The position numbers were made by a program, and so were the translations under genes. A stretch of 64,000 nt of DNA from Streptomyces griseocarneus. GTDB taxonomy: Bacteria; Actinomycetota; Actinomycetes; Streptomycetales; Streptomycetaceae. The notes below the pieces were generated by a model that ran no database searches, was not told the DNA's origin, and saw nothing but the letters and a program-made list of their open reading frames with translations. Position 1 is the stretch's first letter. The number at the start of each line of letters is the position of its first letter. The DNA is taken from NCBI RefSeq assembly GCF_014655595.1, contig NZ_BNBL01000011.1, positions 124,001 through 188,000 on the forward strand, in the 5' to 3' direction. Below, piece by piece: positions 16,410 through 24,670 of this stretch.

Positions 16410-16739
16410 TCACTTGGGCGGCAGCCCGGCTGCGGCATCCCAGGCAGCCCGCAGCCAGTCGTCCAGGACTTCGTCGTCGAGGACCTCGCCCGCCACGTAC
16501 ACCCAGCCGCCCGCGGTCCGGCCGCGGAATTCGTAGGGCCGTGCGCCGGGCTGAGCCAGGGCGTCGTCCATGTAGCCGGGGTCGACGCGCACGAACAGGT
16601 CGTCGCCGGACGCCCCGGCTACCGTGTTCCCCCGGTCCAGGAAACAGACCGCACCGAACATCTTCTTCTCCGCGGCATCCAGGTCCGCGTGTTCCAGCCG
16701 CTGACGGACCCGGTCCGCCAGCACCTCGTCGTAGGCCAT
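16410..16739 (-). CDS. TfoX N-terminal domain protein
   Basis: This 109-residue soluble protein begins MAYDEVLADRVRQRLEHADL and continues EKKMFGAVCFLDRGNTVAGA. The KKMFG block and length match the TfoX/Sxy N-terminal domain family. In actinomycetes these stand-alone proteins have no proven role in competence. The start is set at the ATG at 16739, because the frame stays open far upstream only as a shadow of the next gene. It follows the dinucleotide-binding oxidoreductase on the same strand after 74 bases and may be the last gene of that operon. Confidence 0.85.
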   Translation of the reverse strand: MAYDEVLADRVRQRLEHADLDAAEKKMFGAVCFLDRGNTVAGASGDDLFVRVDPGYMDDALAQPGARPYEFRGRTAGGWVYVAGEVLDDEVLDDWLRAAWDAAAGLPPK

Positions 16740-16813
16740 GACTCCGGACACGCCCTCGGTGGTCACGGCCCCAGGCAGCCTTCGCCCAGCTGGGCGTGGC
16801 CGGGGCACAGGGT

Positions 16814-17539
16814 TCAGCGGATGACTTTGATGCCGAAGTGGCCGCCCATGGCGAAGCCGATGGCGCTGTGCATGTGGGCGTACATCTCCATGCCGCGGGC
16901 GGCGTACAGGTCGCCGAGGTCGATGATGTCGCTCCAGCCGTAGTCCTTGAGAAGCTGGGTGACGGTCTGTTTGGCGTCGGCGTCGTTGCCGGCGATGAAC
17001 ATGGAGTGGTCGCCGTCGCCGATGCTCCTGGGGTTGACGACGGTGTCCTGTTCCTGGGTGACGAAGGCCTTGACGACCCGCGCGTCGGGGAAGGCGCGCT
17101 GGATCTGTTCGGCGAGGCTGTCGGTGTCGACCGGGTCCAGGCGCGGCATGACGCCCCAGGGGGTGGGCCAGGGGTGTTCGGTTTCGGGGTTGTAGAGGAA
17201 GGGGACGGCGTAGTCGATGAGGACCTTGCCGGCGAGGTTCTCGGCGCCTGCGCTGGTGAGGGCTTTGACGGAGTTGGCGCCGTCGGTGCCGTTGATGATG
17301 ATCTCGCCGGCGGCCGCGGCGTCGGCGAAGGTGGCCAGGGGGATGCCGGGGTGGTCGGCGAGCCACTGCTTGTAGGGCGGGTGGCCCATCATGTCGGGTT
17401 CGGTGCGGGCCAGTGTGGCCTCGGGGTCGCGGGTGCCGACGGTGACCTGATGGCCGAGCTCGTGGAGCTTGGCCGTGTGGGCGCGGCCTCCGCCGCCGGT
17501 TCCCAGGACTGCGATCTTCTTGGGCTCCATGGGAGCCAC
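16814..17539 (-). CDS. F420-dependent NADP reductase-like dinucleotide-binding oxidoreductase
   Basis: This 241-residue Rossmann protein starts MAPMEPKKIAVLGTGGGGRA, a glycine-rich nucleotide-binding loop followed by VTVGTRDPEATLAR, where the Arg after beta2 suggests NADP preference. The ARVVKAFVTQEQDTVVNP and MFIAGNDADAKQTVTQLLKD segments are typical of the NPD/F420 oxidoreductase family. It lies 97 bases downstream of the 36-residue peptide gene on the same strand, and both follow a TetR operator. The enzyme may therefore act on, or together with, that peptide or respond to the same signal. Confidence 0.82.
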   Translation of the reverse strand: MAPMEPKKIAVLGTGGGGRAHTAKLHELGHQVTVGTRDPEATLARTEPDMMGHPPYKQWLADHPGIPLATFADAAAAGEIIINGTDGANSVKALTSAGAENLAGKVLIDYAVPFLYNPETEHPWPTPWGVMPRLDPVDTDSLAEQIQRAFPDARVVKAFVTQEQDTVVNPRSIGDGDHSMFIAGNDADAKQTVTQLLKDYGWSDIIDLGDLYAARGMEMYAHMHSAIGFAMGGHFGIKVIR

Positions 17540-17636
17540 CTCCTGTTCGGGGTCAATTCGGGGTCAATGGGTAAAGCCCGGCGTGATCACGCCGGCGGGT
17601 TCCTCGTTGTCAGCGTTGTCGGCGTCGCCGGCGTCG

Positions 17637-17747
17637 TCAGCCGCCGAACTGCCAGAGGAACCACGGGTTCTCCCAGGTCCGCGCCTCGTCGTGGGCCGCC
17701 TGCGGCACGGTGATGTCGACCAGATTGCAGGCGTTCGCCTTCGCCAT
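17637..17747 (-). CDS. 36-residue Trp-rich peptide (possible RiPP-like precursor)
   Basis: This short gene starts at an ATG preceded by a very strong GGGAGAAGGAAGAGC Shine-Dalgarno region. The peptide begins MAKANACNLVDITVPQ and ends TWENPWFLWQFGG: a hydrophilic leader-like front and an aromatic tail with three Trp and two Phe, closed by GG. There is no signal peptide. It is the first gene after a TetR operator (17823-17838) and precedes the NADP oxidoreductase. No dedicated RiPP enzyme (P450, radical SAM, YcaO) is adjacent, so the RiPP idea is speculative. It could equally be a small regulatory peptide. Confidence 0.6.
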   Translation of the reverse strand: MAKANACNLVDITVPQAAHDEARTWENPWFLWQFGG

Positions 17748-17822
17748 GCTCTTCCTTCTCCCTCGATGTCCGATATAGATCATTTGCTCATGTTTTCGCG
17801 ATATCTCCACTCTATCTCATCA

Positions 17823-17838
17823 GTACGGACGACCGTAC
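17823..17838. promoter_or_regulatory. TetR operator upstream of the peptide gene
   Basis: GTACGG and CCGTAC are perfect arms around ACGA. The string GTACGGACG-NN-CGTACC recurs in front of the tetR gene at 18584-18600, differing only at the two central bases. The site is about 75 bp upstream of the peptide start. Confidence 0.78.
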
Positions 17839-17969
17839 CAATCCACCGGGAAGAGTGGCCCTGGTCACGTCGACCCCGCAAACAAGAAGGCCCGCCGCCG
17901 ACGCGCCGGGGAACGGTGCGTTCCTGCGCGTCGGCGGCGGGCCGATCTGTCACTCGCCGCGGGGCCGGG

Positions 17970-18560
17970 CTATTCGGGTGCCACCCCCAGCGTCTGCCTC
18001 ACCACCGCGAGGACCTGCCCGCGGCCGGGAGGCTCGGGGGCGGTCATCACCTGCAGGCACAGCCCGTTCATCAGTGGCGGAATGCACGCCGCGAGTACGG
18101 GCCCCACCACCGGGGTCATCGCCTCGACGCTGTCGCGGGTCATGCGCACGGCCGTCTCCCGCAGGGCCGGGCGGCGCAGCGCGGCGAGATACAGCTCGAA
18201 CTCCACGACCCTCCCGGTCCGGCCCTCGCCCAGGCAGGCCATGACCGAATCCGCCAGCGCCTCGGCCAGCTGCTCGCGGGTGTCCTGCGCGTGCTCGGCG
18301 GCCCACTGGTGCACAAAGCCGGCGAAGCGGTCCGCGGCCCGCTCGAGCGCGGCCTGGATCAGGGCTTCGCGGTCGGCGAAGTGGTAGGTCGTGGAACTGA
18401 GCGAGACATCGGCCCGCTCGGCGATCGCCCGGTGGCTGAGACCCTCCAGGCCGCGCTCGGCGATCAGCTCCTCCGCTACCTCGGCAATGCGCTCCCGGCG
18501 ATTCGGGTCATGCCGGCGCGTACGGCGCGGCCGCCGCTCGGCCTCATTCGCCACGATCAC
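17970..18560 (-). CDS. TetR-family regulator of the peptide/oxidoreductase operon
   Basis: This TetR regulator of about 196 residues has the DNA-binding part RERIAEVAEELIAERGLEGL, SHRAIAERADVSLSSTTYHF, ADREALIQAALE. I chose the GTG at 18560 (AAGGGG 5 bases upstream) over the ATG at 18581, which has no ribosome-binding site and abuts the operator. Matching palindromes lie at its own promoter (18583-18600) and at the peptide promoter (17823-17838), so autoregulation and control of the downstream operon are strongly suggested. The ligand is unknown. Confidence 0.88.
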   Translation of the reverse strand: MIVANEAERRPRRTRRHDPNRRERIAEVAEELIAERGLEGLSHRAIAERADVSLSSTTYHFADREALIQAALERAADRFAGFVHQWAAEHAQDTREQLAEALADSVMACLGEGRTGRVVEFELYLAALRRPALRETAVRMTRDSVEAMTPVVGPVLAACIPPLMNGLCLQVMTAPEPPGRGQVLAVVRQTLGVAPE

Positions 18561-18582
18561 TGACCCCTTCCCATGATTCATC

Positions 18583-18600
18583 GGTACGGACGTACGTACC
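18583..18600. promoter_or_regulatory. TetR autoregulatory operator
   Basis: GGTACGGACGTACGTACC pairs at 8 of 9 positions as an inverted repeat. It matches the site at 17823-17839 except at two central bases. It lies immediately upstream of the tetR gene. Confidence 0.78.
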
Positions 18601-18753
18601 CGCAGGGTATCGGGAGGAGAAAGTGCGGTAGGCAGCCGAGGGGATGAGGGGATCCGGCGGCTCGGCGGTCAGCAGGCGCGTCGCGCTGCCGGCCCTGCGG
18701 CCAGTGCGGATGCGGCGTGGTGCGGTGCGGTGCGGTGGCGAGTAGGCCCAGGT

Positions 18754-20256
18754 CTACCCCTGCGGCCCCACATCGCGCCGGCCCACGTTGTTGTCGAACC
18801 GGACCAGGAGGTCGGTGTCGAGCTCGCCCGTGTAGACATCGGGGACGGAGTGGTCGGAGGGGGCCGACGCGATCGCCAGCAGGCGTTCGTGGTCCACGCT
18901 GTGGGGTGTCCATGCGAAGGGACCGACGCGCACCGAGCCGCCGGCCGGAATCGCCTGGTCGATCACCAGCGTGCCGATCGGCTGGAAGCGTGCCGGCCAG
19001 GTCGCCCCGGCGCCCGGGTCGCCCTGATACGTGCGGACCTGGGCGACGCCGCTTCCCAAAGCGGCGGTGCCCCGGTTGTGCACGCGCACGTACAGGAAGT
19101 TGGGAACGCCGTTGACGGGTGTCTGGTGGCCGAGTTCGGGGTCGTCGCCGGCCTGGATGTCGCTGTTGCGTACCCAGAGGTCGGGAGAGGCTCCGTTCGG
19201 GGCACCGCTCGGTTGGGATCCGGTGTCGGCCTGGCTGTCCCGGATGTACAGGTCCACGGCCGAACGTGCTTCGTCGGCGACGTCCAGCGTTTCGGCGAGC
19301 AAGGTCGCCAGTACCGTCTTGGTGACGGCGGCAAGATAGTCGTAGTCGAGCGTTGCCGGCTTGTCGGACGTCTGGTGGTAGTGCGGGTTGCCCTCTCCCT
19401 CGAAGGCACCGACCGTGACGTCGCTGTGCGCTTCGAAGGGCATGTAGTCGCTGGCGTAGATGGGGCCGAGCTTGACCGGCAGGGCCGTGTAGGACGCGGC
19501 GGCCTGCGCCATCACCGCACCGAGGGCCTTCGAAGCGGCGTCATTGCCCGGGACGGCGTTGCCCTCGTCGCGCTCCACCGTCACGGAACCGTCCTCCGGC
19601 GGCCTTCCGACCATGTCCAGGTTGATGACCCGGTAGACGTCGGTGCCCGCGGCGTGGAGCTGCGCGGCGTACGCCGTGGACCCCCACAGTCCCTGTTCCT
19701 CTCCGGAAAAGGCCACGAAGCGGACTGTGGCGGAAAGAGCGACCGGCGCGAGCAGGCGCGCGATTTCCAGGATTGCTGCCACACCACTGGCGTTGTCGTC
19801 GGCTCCTGGAGCCCGTGCGGTCGCGTTGCCCAGATCTTCCATTCGGCAGTCGTAATGGGCGCACACGATGATGACCGGATTGCCGTCGCTTCCCGTCCCC
19901 GGCTTGGTGCAGACGACGTTGTCCCCGCTGTGACCGGCATGGGACCAGGGGCGTCTGGCCACGTCCGTGTATCCCGCCGCCGTGAACTGATCCGATATCA
20001 GGGCGGCGGCCTCTCCGAGGTGCGGCGAGAACGTGTGCCGCGTGTGGAAGGCCGCGAGTGCCTCCACTGTGGTGCGGAGAGCCTCCGCCGAGACCAATTC
20101 GACAAGTGTCGCGATGAACTTGTCCGGCAGCGTGCCGGTCCACTTGCGTCTGGCCGGCGTGACCCGTACGGCCGGGCTCGGCGGTCGGCGCTTGTCGGGG
20201 ACGGGGAACGGCTGCCCCTCGTACGTGGTGTCGTACGTGCTGTCAGGGGGCGACAT
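18754..20256 (-). CDS. M28-family zinc aminopeptidase with C-terminal CARDB-like domain
   Basis: This 500-residue peptidase carries the M28 zinc ligands: VCAHYDCRMED (His), APGADDNASGVA (bridging Asp), FSGEEQGLWGS (Glu pair), VINLDMVG (Asp) and PHYHQTSD (His). Residues ~365-500 form a beta-rich domain (SPDLWVRNSDIQAG ... FLYVRVHNRGTAALG ... LLVRFDNNVGRRDVGP) that is closely repeated at the end of the neighbouring metallopeptidase. No signal peptide is visible, which is unusual for this family. Its start overlaps the stop of the upstream peptidase gene by 14 bases, so the two are translationally coupled. Confidence 0.88.
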   Translation of the reverse strand: MSPPDSTYDTTYEGQPFPVPDKRRPPSPAVRVTPARRKWTGTLPDKFIATLVELVSAEALRTTVEALAAFHTRHTFSPHLGEAAALISDQFTAAGYTDVARRPWSHAGHSGDNVVCTKPGTGSDGNPVIIVCAHYDCRMEDLGNATARAPGADDNASGVAAILEIARLLAPVALSATVRFVAFSGEEQGLWGSTAYAAQLHAAGTDVYRVINLDMVGRPPEDGSVTVERDEGNAVPGNDAASKALGAVMAQAAASYTALPVKLGPIYASDYMPFEAHSDVTVGAFEGEGNPHYHQTSDKPATLDYDYLAAVTKTVLATLLAETLDVADEARSAVDLYIRDSQADTGSQPSGAPNGASPDLWVRNSDIQAGDDPELGHQTPVNGVPNFLYVRVHNRGTAALGSGVAQVRTYQGDPGAGATWPARFQPIGTLVIDQAIPAGGSVRVGPFAWTPHSVDHERLLAIASAPSDHSVPDVYTGELDTDLLVRFDNNVGRRDVGPQG

Positions 20257-22441
20257 CGCGCAGTCCCAGGTTGTTGTCGAACCGGACGATCCGATCGGCG
20301 GGCACCGGTCCGTTGAGCGTGGCGGTGAGGGCCGGGTCCGGGTCGCCGTGCACGACCGCCGCCAGGAATTCGTGATCCGTGAGGTGGGGCGTCCACGTCA
20401 GGGGGCCGACGCGCACCGAACCGTTGGCCGGAATCACCTGGTCGATGACCAGGGTGCCGATCGACTGGAAATGGGTCGGCCAGATCATCCCGGAGCCTCG
20501 GTCACACCGGAAGACCTCGAGCTGGAATGCTCCGCCCTGGGCTGCCTGGGTTCCCCGGTTGTGGACGCGCACATACACGTGGTTCGGCTGGTCATTGATG
20601 GGCGGCTGGTGCCCGAGGTCGGGATTGTCGCCCGTACTGATGTCGTTGTTGCGGACCCAGATGTCGGGAGAGGCCAGTTGCGGGCTGGGGCTCGGCAGGG
20701 CCCCGGTGTCGGCCGGGTTGTCCGCGACGTAGACGTCCACGGGGCGCCGCTTCCACAGTCCCTGACCGATGAAGGCCTCGTCCATCACCTTGCTGAACAG
20801 GCCACCGGTGAGCGTCGTGTCCGCCGTGACGCAGCCCTGGGCCATGCTGCGGGCGTGCGCCGCGCTCGTGGAATCGTCGTCCGGCACGATGAGCAGCATC
20901 TCCATCATCGTTTTGATCATGGCATCGGCCGCCTCGATCCGTTCGTCCGGATCGGACGAGTCGCCTCCCATACCCAGGTAGCACCGCCACAGTGCTGTGC
21001 CGAGCATCGAGTTGCGGAGGTTGAAGCTGAAGGTGCTGAATCCCGCGCCGTCGAACCGCTCGGCGCGGTCGAGCCGACGCTCCGTACTCCACTGGTTGGT
21101 GGCGTTGTTGTCGAAGGGGAACGTCTCGGCGCGCCGGTGCCCGGCGGGATTGAACCTGTCGCGGTAGATGGCGGGCAGGGCGTCGCAGACGCTGTGCTCG
21201 TACGACCCCGACCCGCCGTGGTCCGAACCGAGCCATTGGAATACACCGTGGGTGTACTCATGGACGATGACACCGAAATCGGCGGCATCCGGTGCACCGC
21301 CCTCCCCGAAGCGGATCCGCGGAGGAGTCGTGCCGATCCACTCACTGTTGTCGCCGCCGTCGAACCCCTGGGCGTCGACCTCGACCTTCTGCATGTTGGC
21401 GTTCAGCGTCGTGTTTCCCAGGCCACGGAGGTAGCGCGCGGCGGAGTCGAGCCAGTAGTAGGCGTTCGCGCTCAGAAAGGCGCGATTGATCGGAAATGTT
21501 TGATAGGCGAAGCTGGGCGCTGTCTCCTGTGGCTGCGCGAAGGCGGGGGTGTCCCAGTCCTTGCACTGGAACCACTGCCCGTCGAGCCGGAATTTCCCGC
21601 CGTCGGCAGGAGCGATCTCGGCCTGGACGTCATGGCGGAAAGCGTCGAGCGTTGCCGCGCTGGACGCTCCGTGCAGCGAACTGTCGTCCGACTCGGTCAC
21701 CGGGTCCGGTGAGAAGACCTTGAGCGTCGCCGTCACGTACTTGCCCGCGAGTGCGATCCACAGCAGTTCGCCGGATACGGCGTCCACGACGACGCGGAAG
21801 TGCTCGAAGGGCCCGGTGGTTTCCACGAGGAAGTCCCGAACGAGATGCAGTGCGTCGTCGGGCTTCGTGCCCTTCTGCAGCAGCGCGGTCGAGGCGCTGG
21901 GATAGTCGGTGTGCGGCACGGTGGGCCTGGACGTGTCCCGAATGTAGGCGAGTTCGTCCCTGATCACCTCCGCGGCCTCGAATTCCCCTTCGAAAGGCGC
22001 GAGGGCAACCCCTTTGAGGGCGTCGGGGGCCTGGGCGGCGCCCGGATCGGGCGCATCCGTCATATCGAGCTCTCCCCCGTGATCGACCTGGATGACGGCG
22101 GCCTGCTTGACGTCGGCCACGGCCTGCACGGTGGCGCCCGAGACGGGGACGTTGTTGTGGAACTGCTGGTAGCGAATCCTCAGCGTTGCCGCGCCTTCAC
22201 TCGCTTCCGTCTCACGCAGATCGATGGCGCCGGCCTTCAGGTCGCCCGTGCGCGCCTTCATGAACTGCTCAATGGCTTTCCGGGCAGTCGGCGCCCGCGT
22301 CAGCGTCGCTCCCGGATCGACGTATTTCCGCAGCACACCCTCGTCATCGGTGTGCTCTCCCACGTCAGGAACCATCCTCAGAGGCTTCTCGGCTTCGGGG
22401 CCGGGCCGGTTCCGCTGCTGGTCGCCGTAATCCTGGGCCAT
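20243..22441 (-). CDS. Thermolysin/fungalysin-like metallopeptidase (HEYTH) with the same C-terminal domain
   Basis: This 732-residue metallopeptidase has a propeptide-like N-terminal region (FTP/PepSY-like; RYQQFHNNVPVSGATVQAVA). The zinc motif is FGVIVHEYTHGVFQW, and the likely third ligand region is SYEHSVCDALPAIY. Residues ~595-732 repeat the beta domain of the M28 neighbour (SPDIWVRNNDISTGDNPDLG ... VYVRVHNRGTQAAQ ... RIVRFDNNLGLRDVAP). The N terminus MAQDYGDQQRNRPGPEAEKP is hydrophilic and lacks a secretion signal, although the family is normally secreted. GAGGAGG precedes the ATG. The pair probably works jointly in protein degradation. Confidence 0.85.
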   Translation of the reverse strand: MAQDYGDQQRNRPGPEAEKPLRMVPDVGEHTDDEGVLRKYVDPGATLTRAPTARKAIEQFMKARTGDLKAGAIDLRETEASEGAATLRIRYQQFHNNVPVSGATVQAVADVKQAAVIQVDHGGELDMTDAPDPGAAQAPDALKGVALAPFEGEFEAAEVIRDELAYIRDTSRPTVPHTDYPSASTALLQKGTKPDDALHLVRDFLVETTGPFEHFRVVVDAVSGELLWIALAGKYVTATLKVFSPDPVTESDDSSLHGASSAATLDAFRHDVQAEIAPADGGKFRLDGQWFQCKDWDTPAFAQPQETAPSFAYQTFPINRAFLSANAYYWLDSAARYLRGLGNTTLNANMQKVEVDAQGFDGGDNSEWIGTTPPRIRFGEGGAPDAADFGVIVHEYTHGVFQWLGSDHGGSGSYEHSVCDALPAIYRDRFNPAGHRRAETFPFDNNATNQWSTERRLDRAERFDGAGFSTFSFNLRNSMLGTALWRCYLGMGGDSSDPDERIEAADAMIKTMMEMLLIVPDDDSTSAAHARSMAQGCVTADTTLTGGLFSKVMDEAFIGQGLWKRRPVDVYVADNPADTGALPSPSPQLASPDIWVRNNDISTGDNPDLGHQPPINDQPNHVYVRVHNRGTQAAQGGAFQLEVFRCDRGSGMIWPTHFQSIGTLVIDQVIPANGSVRVGPLTWTPHLTDHEFLAAVVHGDPDPALTATLNGPVPADRIVRFDNNLGLRDVAP

Positions 22442-22700
22442 GATGATGCCCTCCTCAACAGGTGTGGAGGGGAAGATTTCGCCTGGTGGGAACGGCCGGC
22501 CGGGGGCGCGTCAGCCCTGGCCGGGAGCGCGATAAAACCGCCCCCTGGCGCCGACCGCGATGAATGACTCTCCCCCGAAAAACCGCCCATCGAGGCGCAA
22601 TACACTCAGCAATAGCGTAACTCTGCACGGCCCGGCTCGCGCCTCGGCCACCGGAGGCGGCGCCCGCCCTTGGACGGCGGCGAATTGCCTCACGCGTGGG

Positions 22701-23672
22701 TCATCGGGTGATGGGGGTGGCGCCGGTTCCCGCGAGGGACAGGTCCCAGAGCCGTGCGGCCGCGCCGGGGTCGATGGCGTACGCGCGGACGCCGCCGTCG
22801 TCCATGGGAGCACCGGGGTCGGCGATGCGCGCGATGTCGCAGTCTTCGAGGTAGAGGCCGCCGCGGCCGTCGAGGAGCGGGGATGTGGCTGCCCATAGGC
22901 CCGTGGCGGCGCCTTGGGAGGCGGTCTTGAAGCCGGCGCCGATCACGTTGCCGTGCTCGTCCACCCATCCGCGGTCGATCTGCTCCCGGAGCGTCATCTC
23001 CCGCTGGAGACCAGTGATGATCCTGCCCGGGTGGAGGGCGAACGCCCGGACGCCGTCGTCGCGTCCGAGGGCGTCGAGATGTACGGCGAACAGGACGTTG
23101 GCGGTTTTGGCCTGGCCGTAGGCCAGCCACTTGTCGTAGCCGGTGCGGAAGTGCGGGTCGTGCCAGCGGATGTCGGTCAGGGCGTGTCCGGCGGAGCTGT
23201 TGACGACGACGCGCGCACCGTCGGCGGCGGCAAGGAGGGGGTAGAGCTCGCAGGCGAGCGTGAAGTGTCCGAGGTGGTTTGCGGCGAGCTGGCCCTCCCA
23301 GCCCGGTCCGACACGCTGCTCCGGGGTGGCCATGACGCCGGCGATGGCCATCAGGAGGTCGAGCCGGTCGAGGGAGTCGTTGATCCGTGCCGCGGCGGCG
23401 CGCACGCCGGCGAGGTCTGCCAGGTCCATGGGGATGACCTCGCACTCCTTCACGTCCGCGAGCGCGGCGCGGGCGATGTCGGGCCGGCGTGCCGGCACGA
23501 TGACCCGGGCTCCGGCGGCTGCCAGGGTCCGGGTCGTTTCCAGACCGAGTCCGGAGTAGCCCCCGGTCACGACGGCGGTCACACCGGACAAGTCGAGGCC
23601 GGCCATGACGTCTTCGGCGGTGGTGGCGGCGGAGAAGGGCGAGCCGAGCGGCTGCTGATCAGTGGTGGTCAT
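22701..23672 (-). CDS. Short-chain dehydrogenase/reductase
   Basis: This 323-residue SDR starts at the ATG giving MTTTDQQPLGSPF; the frame extends upstream only as an overlap with the MerR gene. The cofactor motif is AVVTGGYSGLGLETTRTLAA. The catalytic Ser is in VVVNSSAGHAL and the Tyr/Lys pair is YGQAKTAN (YxxxK, with Q replacing the more usual S/C after Tyr-Gly). This resembles the retinol-dehydrogenase-like SDRs that follow MerR regulators. It is divergent from a MerR gene and has a 19-bp-spaced MerR promoter ending next to its start codon. Confidence 0.87.
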   Translation of the reverse strand: MTTTDQQPLGSPFSAATTAEDVMAGLDLSGVTAVVTGGYSGLGLETTRTLAAAGARVIVPARRPDIARAALADVKECEVIPMDLADLAGVRAAAARINDSLDRLDLLMAIAGVMATPEQRVGPGWEGQLAANHLGHFTLACELYPLLAAADGARVVVNSSAGHALTDIRWHDPHFRTGYDKWLAYGQAKTANVLFAVHLDALGRDDGVRAFALHPGRIITGLQREMTLREQIDRGWVDEHGNVIGAGFKTASQGAATGLWAATSPLLDGRGGLYLEDCDIARIADPGAPMDDGGVRAYAIDPGAAARLWDLSLAGTGATPITR

Positions 23673-23679
23673 GCCGACG

Positions 23680-23710
23680 ACGCTACGATCTAGAGCGAGG
23701 TCTAGATCAA
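23680..23710 (-). promoter_or_regulatory. MerR-type promoter and operator for the SDR
   Basis: On the minus strand TTGATC (-35, 23710-23705) and TAGCGT (-10, 23685-23680) are separated by 19 bp, the over-long spacing that MerR activators correct. The spacer holds GATCTAGA-N6-TCTAGATC, a perfect 8-bp inverted repeat (23687-23708). Transcription would begin a few bases before the SDR start codon at 23672, giving a near-leaderless mRNA. Confidence 0.78.
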
Positions 23711-23727
23711 GTCGTAGGCTGGGGTCC

Positions 23728-24150
23728 ATGACGACTACCGGGACCGGTGAGGAGCCCCTGAGCATCGGCGAGGTGGCCGAGCGGACCGGACTCAGCGTGC
23801 ACACCCTGCGCTTCTACGAGCGCGAGGGCCTGCTGGTCGGACCGGTCCGGCGCACCTCTGGCGGCCGGCGGCGCTACACCGCCGTCGATGTCGACTGGCT
23901 GCTGATCTGCGTCAAGCTCCGCGAGTCCGGTATGCCGCTCTCCGACCTCAAGCGGTTCGCCGAACTGGTGCGACAAGGACCGGGCAACGAGGCGGAACGC
24001 CTGCGGCTCCTCGACGCCCACCGGCAGCGTGTCGACACGCAAATCCAGGCGCTGGAGGAATGCCGTTCCGTCATCGCGTGGAAGGTCGGTGTCTACGCCG
24101 AACACCTCGCCCGCGGCGAGGCCGGCGGCCTCTGGGACCCGAGGGCCTGA
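23728..24150 (+). CDS. MerR-family regulator
   Basis: This 140-residue protein has the MerR winged helix: LSIGEVAERTGLSVHTLRFY, EREGLLVGPVRRTSGGRRRY, then DVDWLLICVKLRESGMPLSD. The C-terminal coiled coil is LLDAHRQRVDTQIQALEECR. It is probably a dimeric activator of the divergent SDR gene through the 8-bp inverted repeat in the gap. No metal-binding Cys pair is present, so an organic inducer is likely. The ATG at 23728 is chosen because the upstream codons lie within the operator. Confidence 0.9.
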   Translation: MTTTGTGEEPLSIGEVAERTGLSVHTLRFYEREGLLVGPVRRTSGGRRRYTAVDVDWLLICVKLRESGMPLSDLKRFAELVRQGPGNEAERLRLLDAHRQRVDTQIQALEECRSVIAWKVGVYAEHLARGEAGGLWDPRA

Positions 24151-24179
24151 AGCGAGGCCTGAAGCGAGGACGGACAGGG

Positions 24180-24219
24180 CGGCGGGTGGAGACGGAGCGG
24201 CCGCACACTCCACCCGCCG
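24180..24219. terminator. Bidirectional hairpin between convergent genes
   Basis: CGGCGGGTGGAG and CTCCACCCGCCG form a perfect 12-bp stem with a 16-base loop between the merR stop (24150) and the converging deazaflavin-oxidoreductase stop (24239). It can serve both strands. Confidence 0.72.
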
Positions 24220-24238
24220 GAGGCGATCCGGCCAACCG

Positions 24239-24670
24239 TCAGACCGTTCGCCCCACGGGGGTGACCACGACCAGGGGAATCTCCCGGGTCGTCGCGGTGC
24301 GGTATGCCTCGTACGACGGCATCGCGGCCACCACCGTCGGCCACAGGCGGGCCGACTCGGCTGCCGTGGCCGGCCGGGCCGTCGCGGTGAAGGTGTCCGC
24401 GCCGACCTGGAGGGTGACCTCCGGGTCGGCCATGAGGTTCAGGTACCAGGCCGGGTGGCGGTCCGCGCCCGCGTTGGACGCCGTCAGGACGTACGCGTCC
24501 CCGTCCCGGACGTACGCCAGTGCCGTGCGGCGCAGCAGCCCGGACTTGCGGCCCCGGGTGGTCAGCAGCAGGTCGGCCACCCCGGGGCGGGGGCGGCCGC
24601 CGGTCTTCTCGAAGCGGCGGATGTGGTCGGCGACCCAGGGATTGGGGTTGTCGTGGATCGTGTCGGTCAT
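24239..24670 (-). CDS. Nitroreductase-family deazaflavin (F420)-dependent oxidoreductase
   Basis: This 143-residue single-domain split-barrel protein resembles Ddn. The core VADLLLTTRGRKSGLLRRTA, the GDAYVLTASNAGADRHPAWY block and NLMADPEVTLQVG are the family signature for F420H2 binding. It should reduce quinones or unsaturated small molecules. Its start overlaps the stop of the NAD(P)-binding gene by four bases (ATGA), so the two are coupled and likely belong to one HxlR-controlled unit. Confidence 0.9.
   Translation of the reverse strand: MTDTIHDNPNPWVADHIRRFEKTGGRPRPGVADLLLTTRGRKSGLLRRTALAYVRDGDAYVLTASNAGADRHPAWYLNLMADPEVTLQVGADTFTATARPATAAESARLWPTVVAAMPSYEAYRTATTREIPLVVVTPVGRTV

Noticed and set aside
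14164..16413. Very long antisense open frame (749 codons) opposite the giant protein
   Set aside because: It is His/Arg/Gly/Gln-rich, has no natural domains and arises because high-GC genes rarely give stops on the antisense strand.
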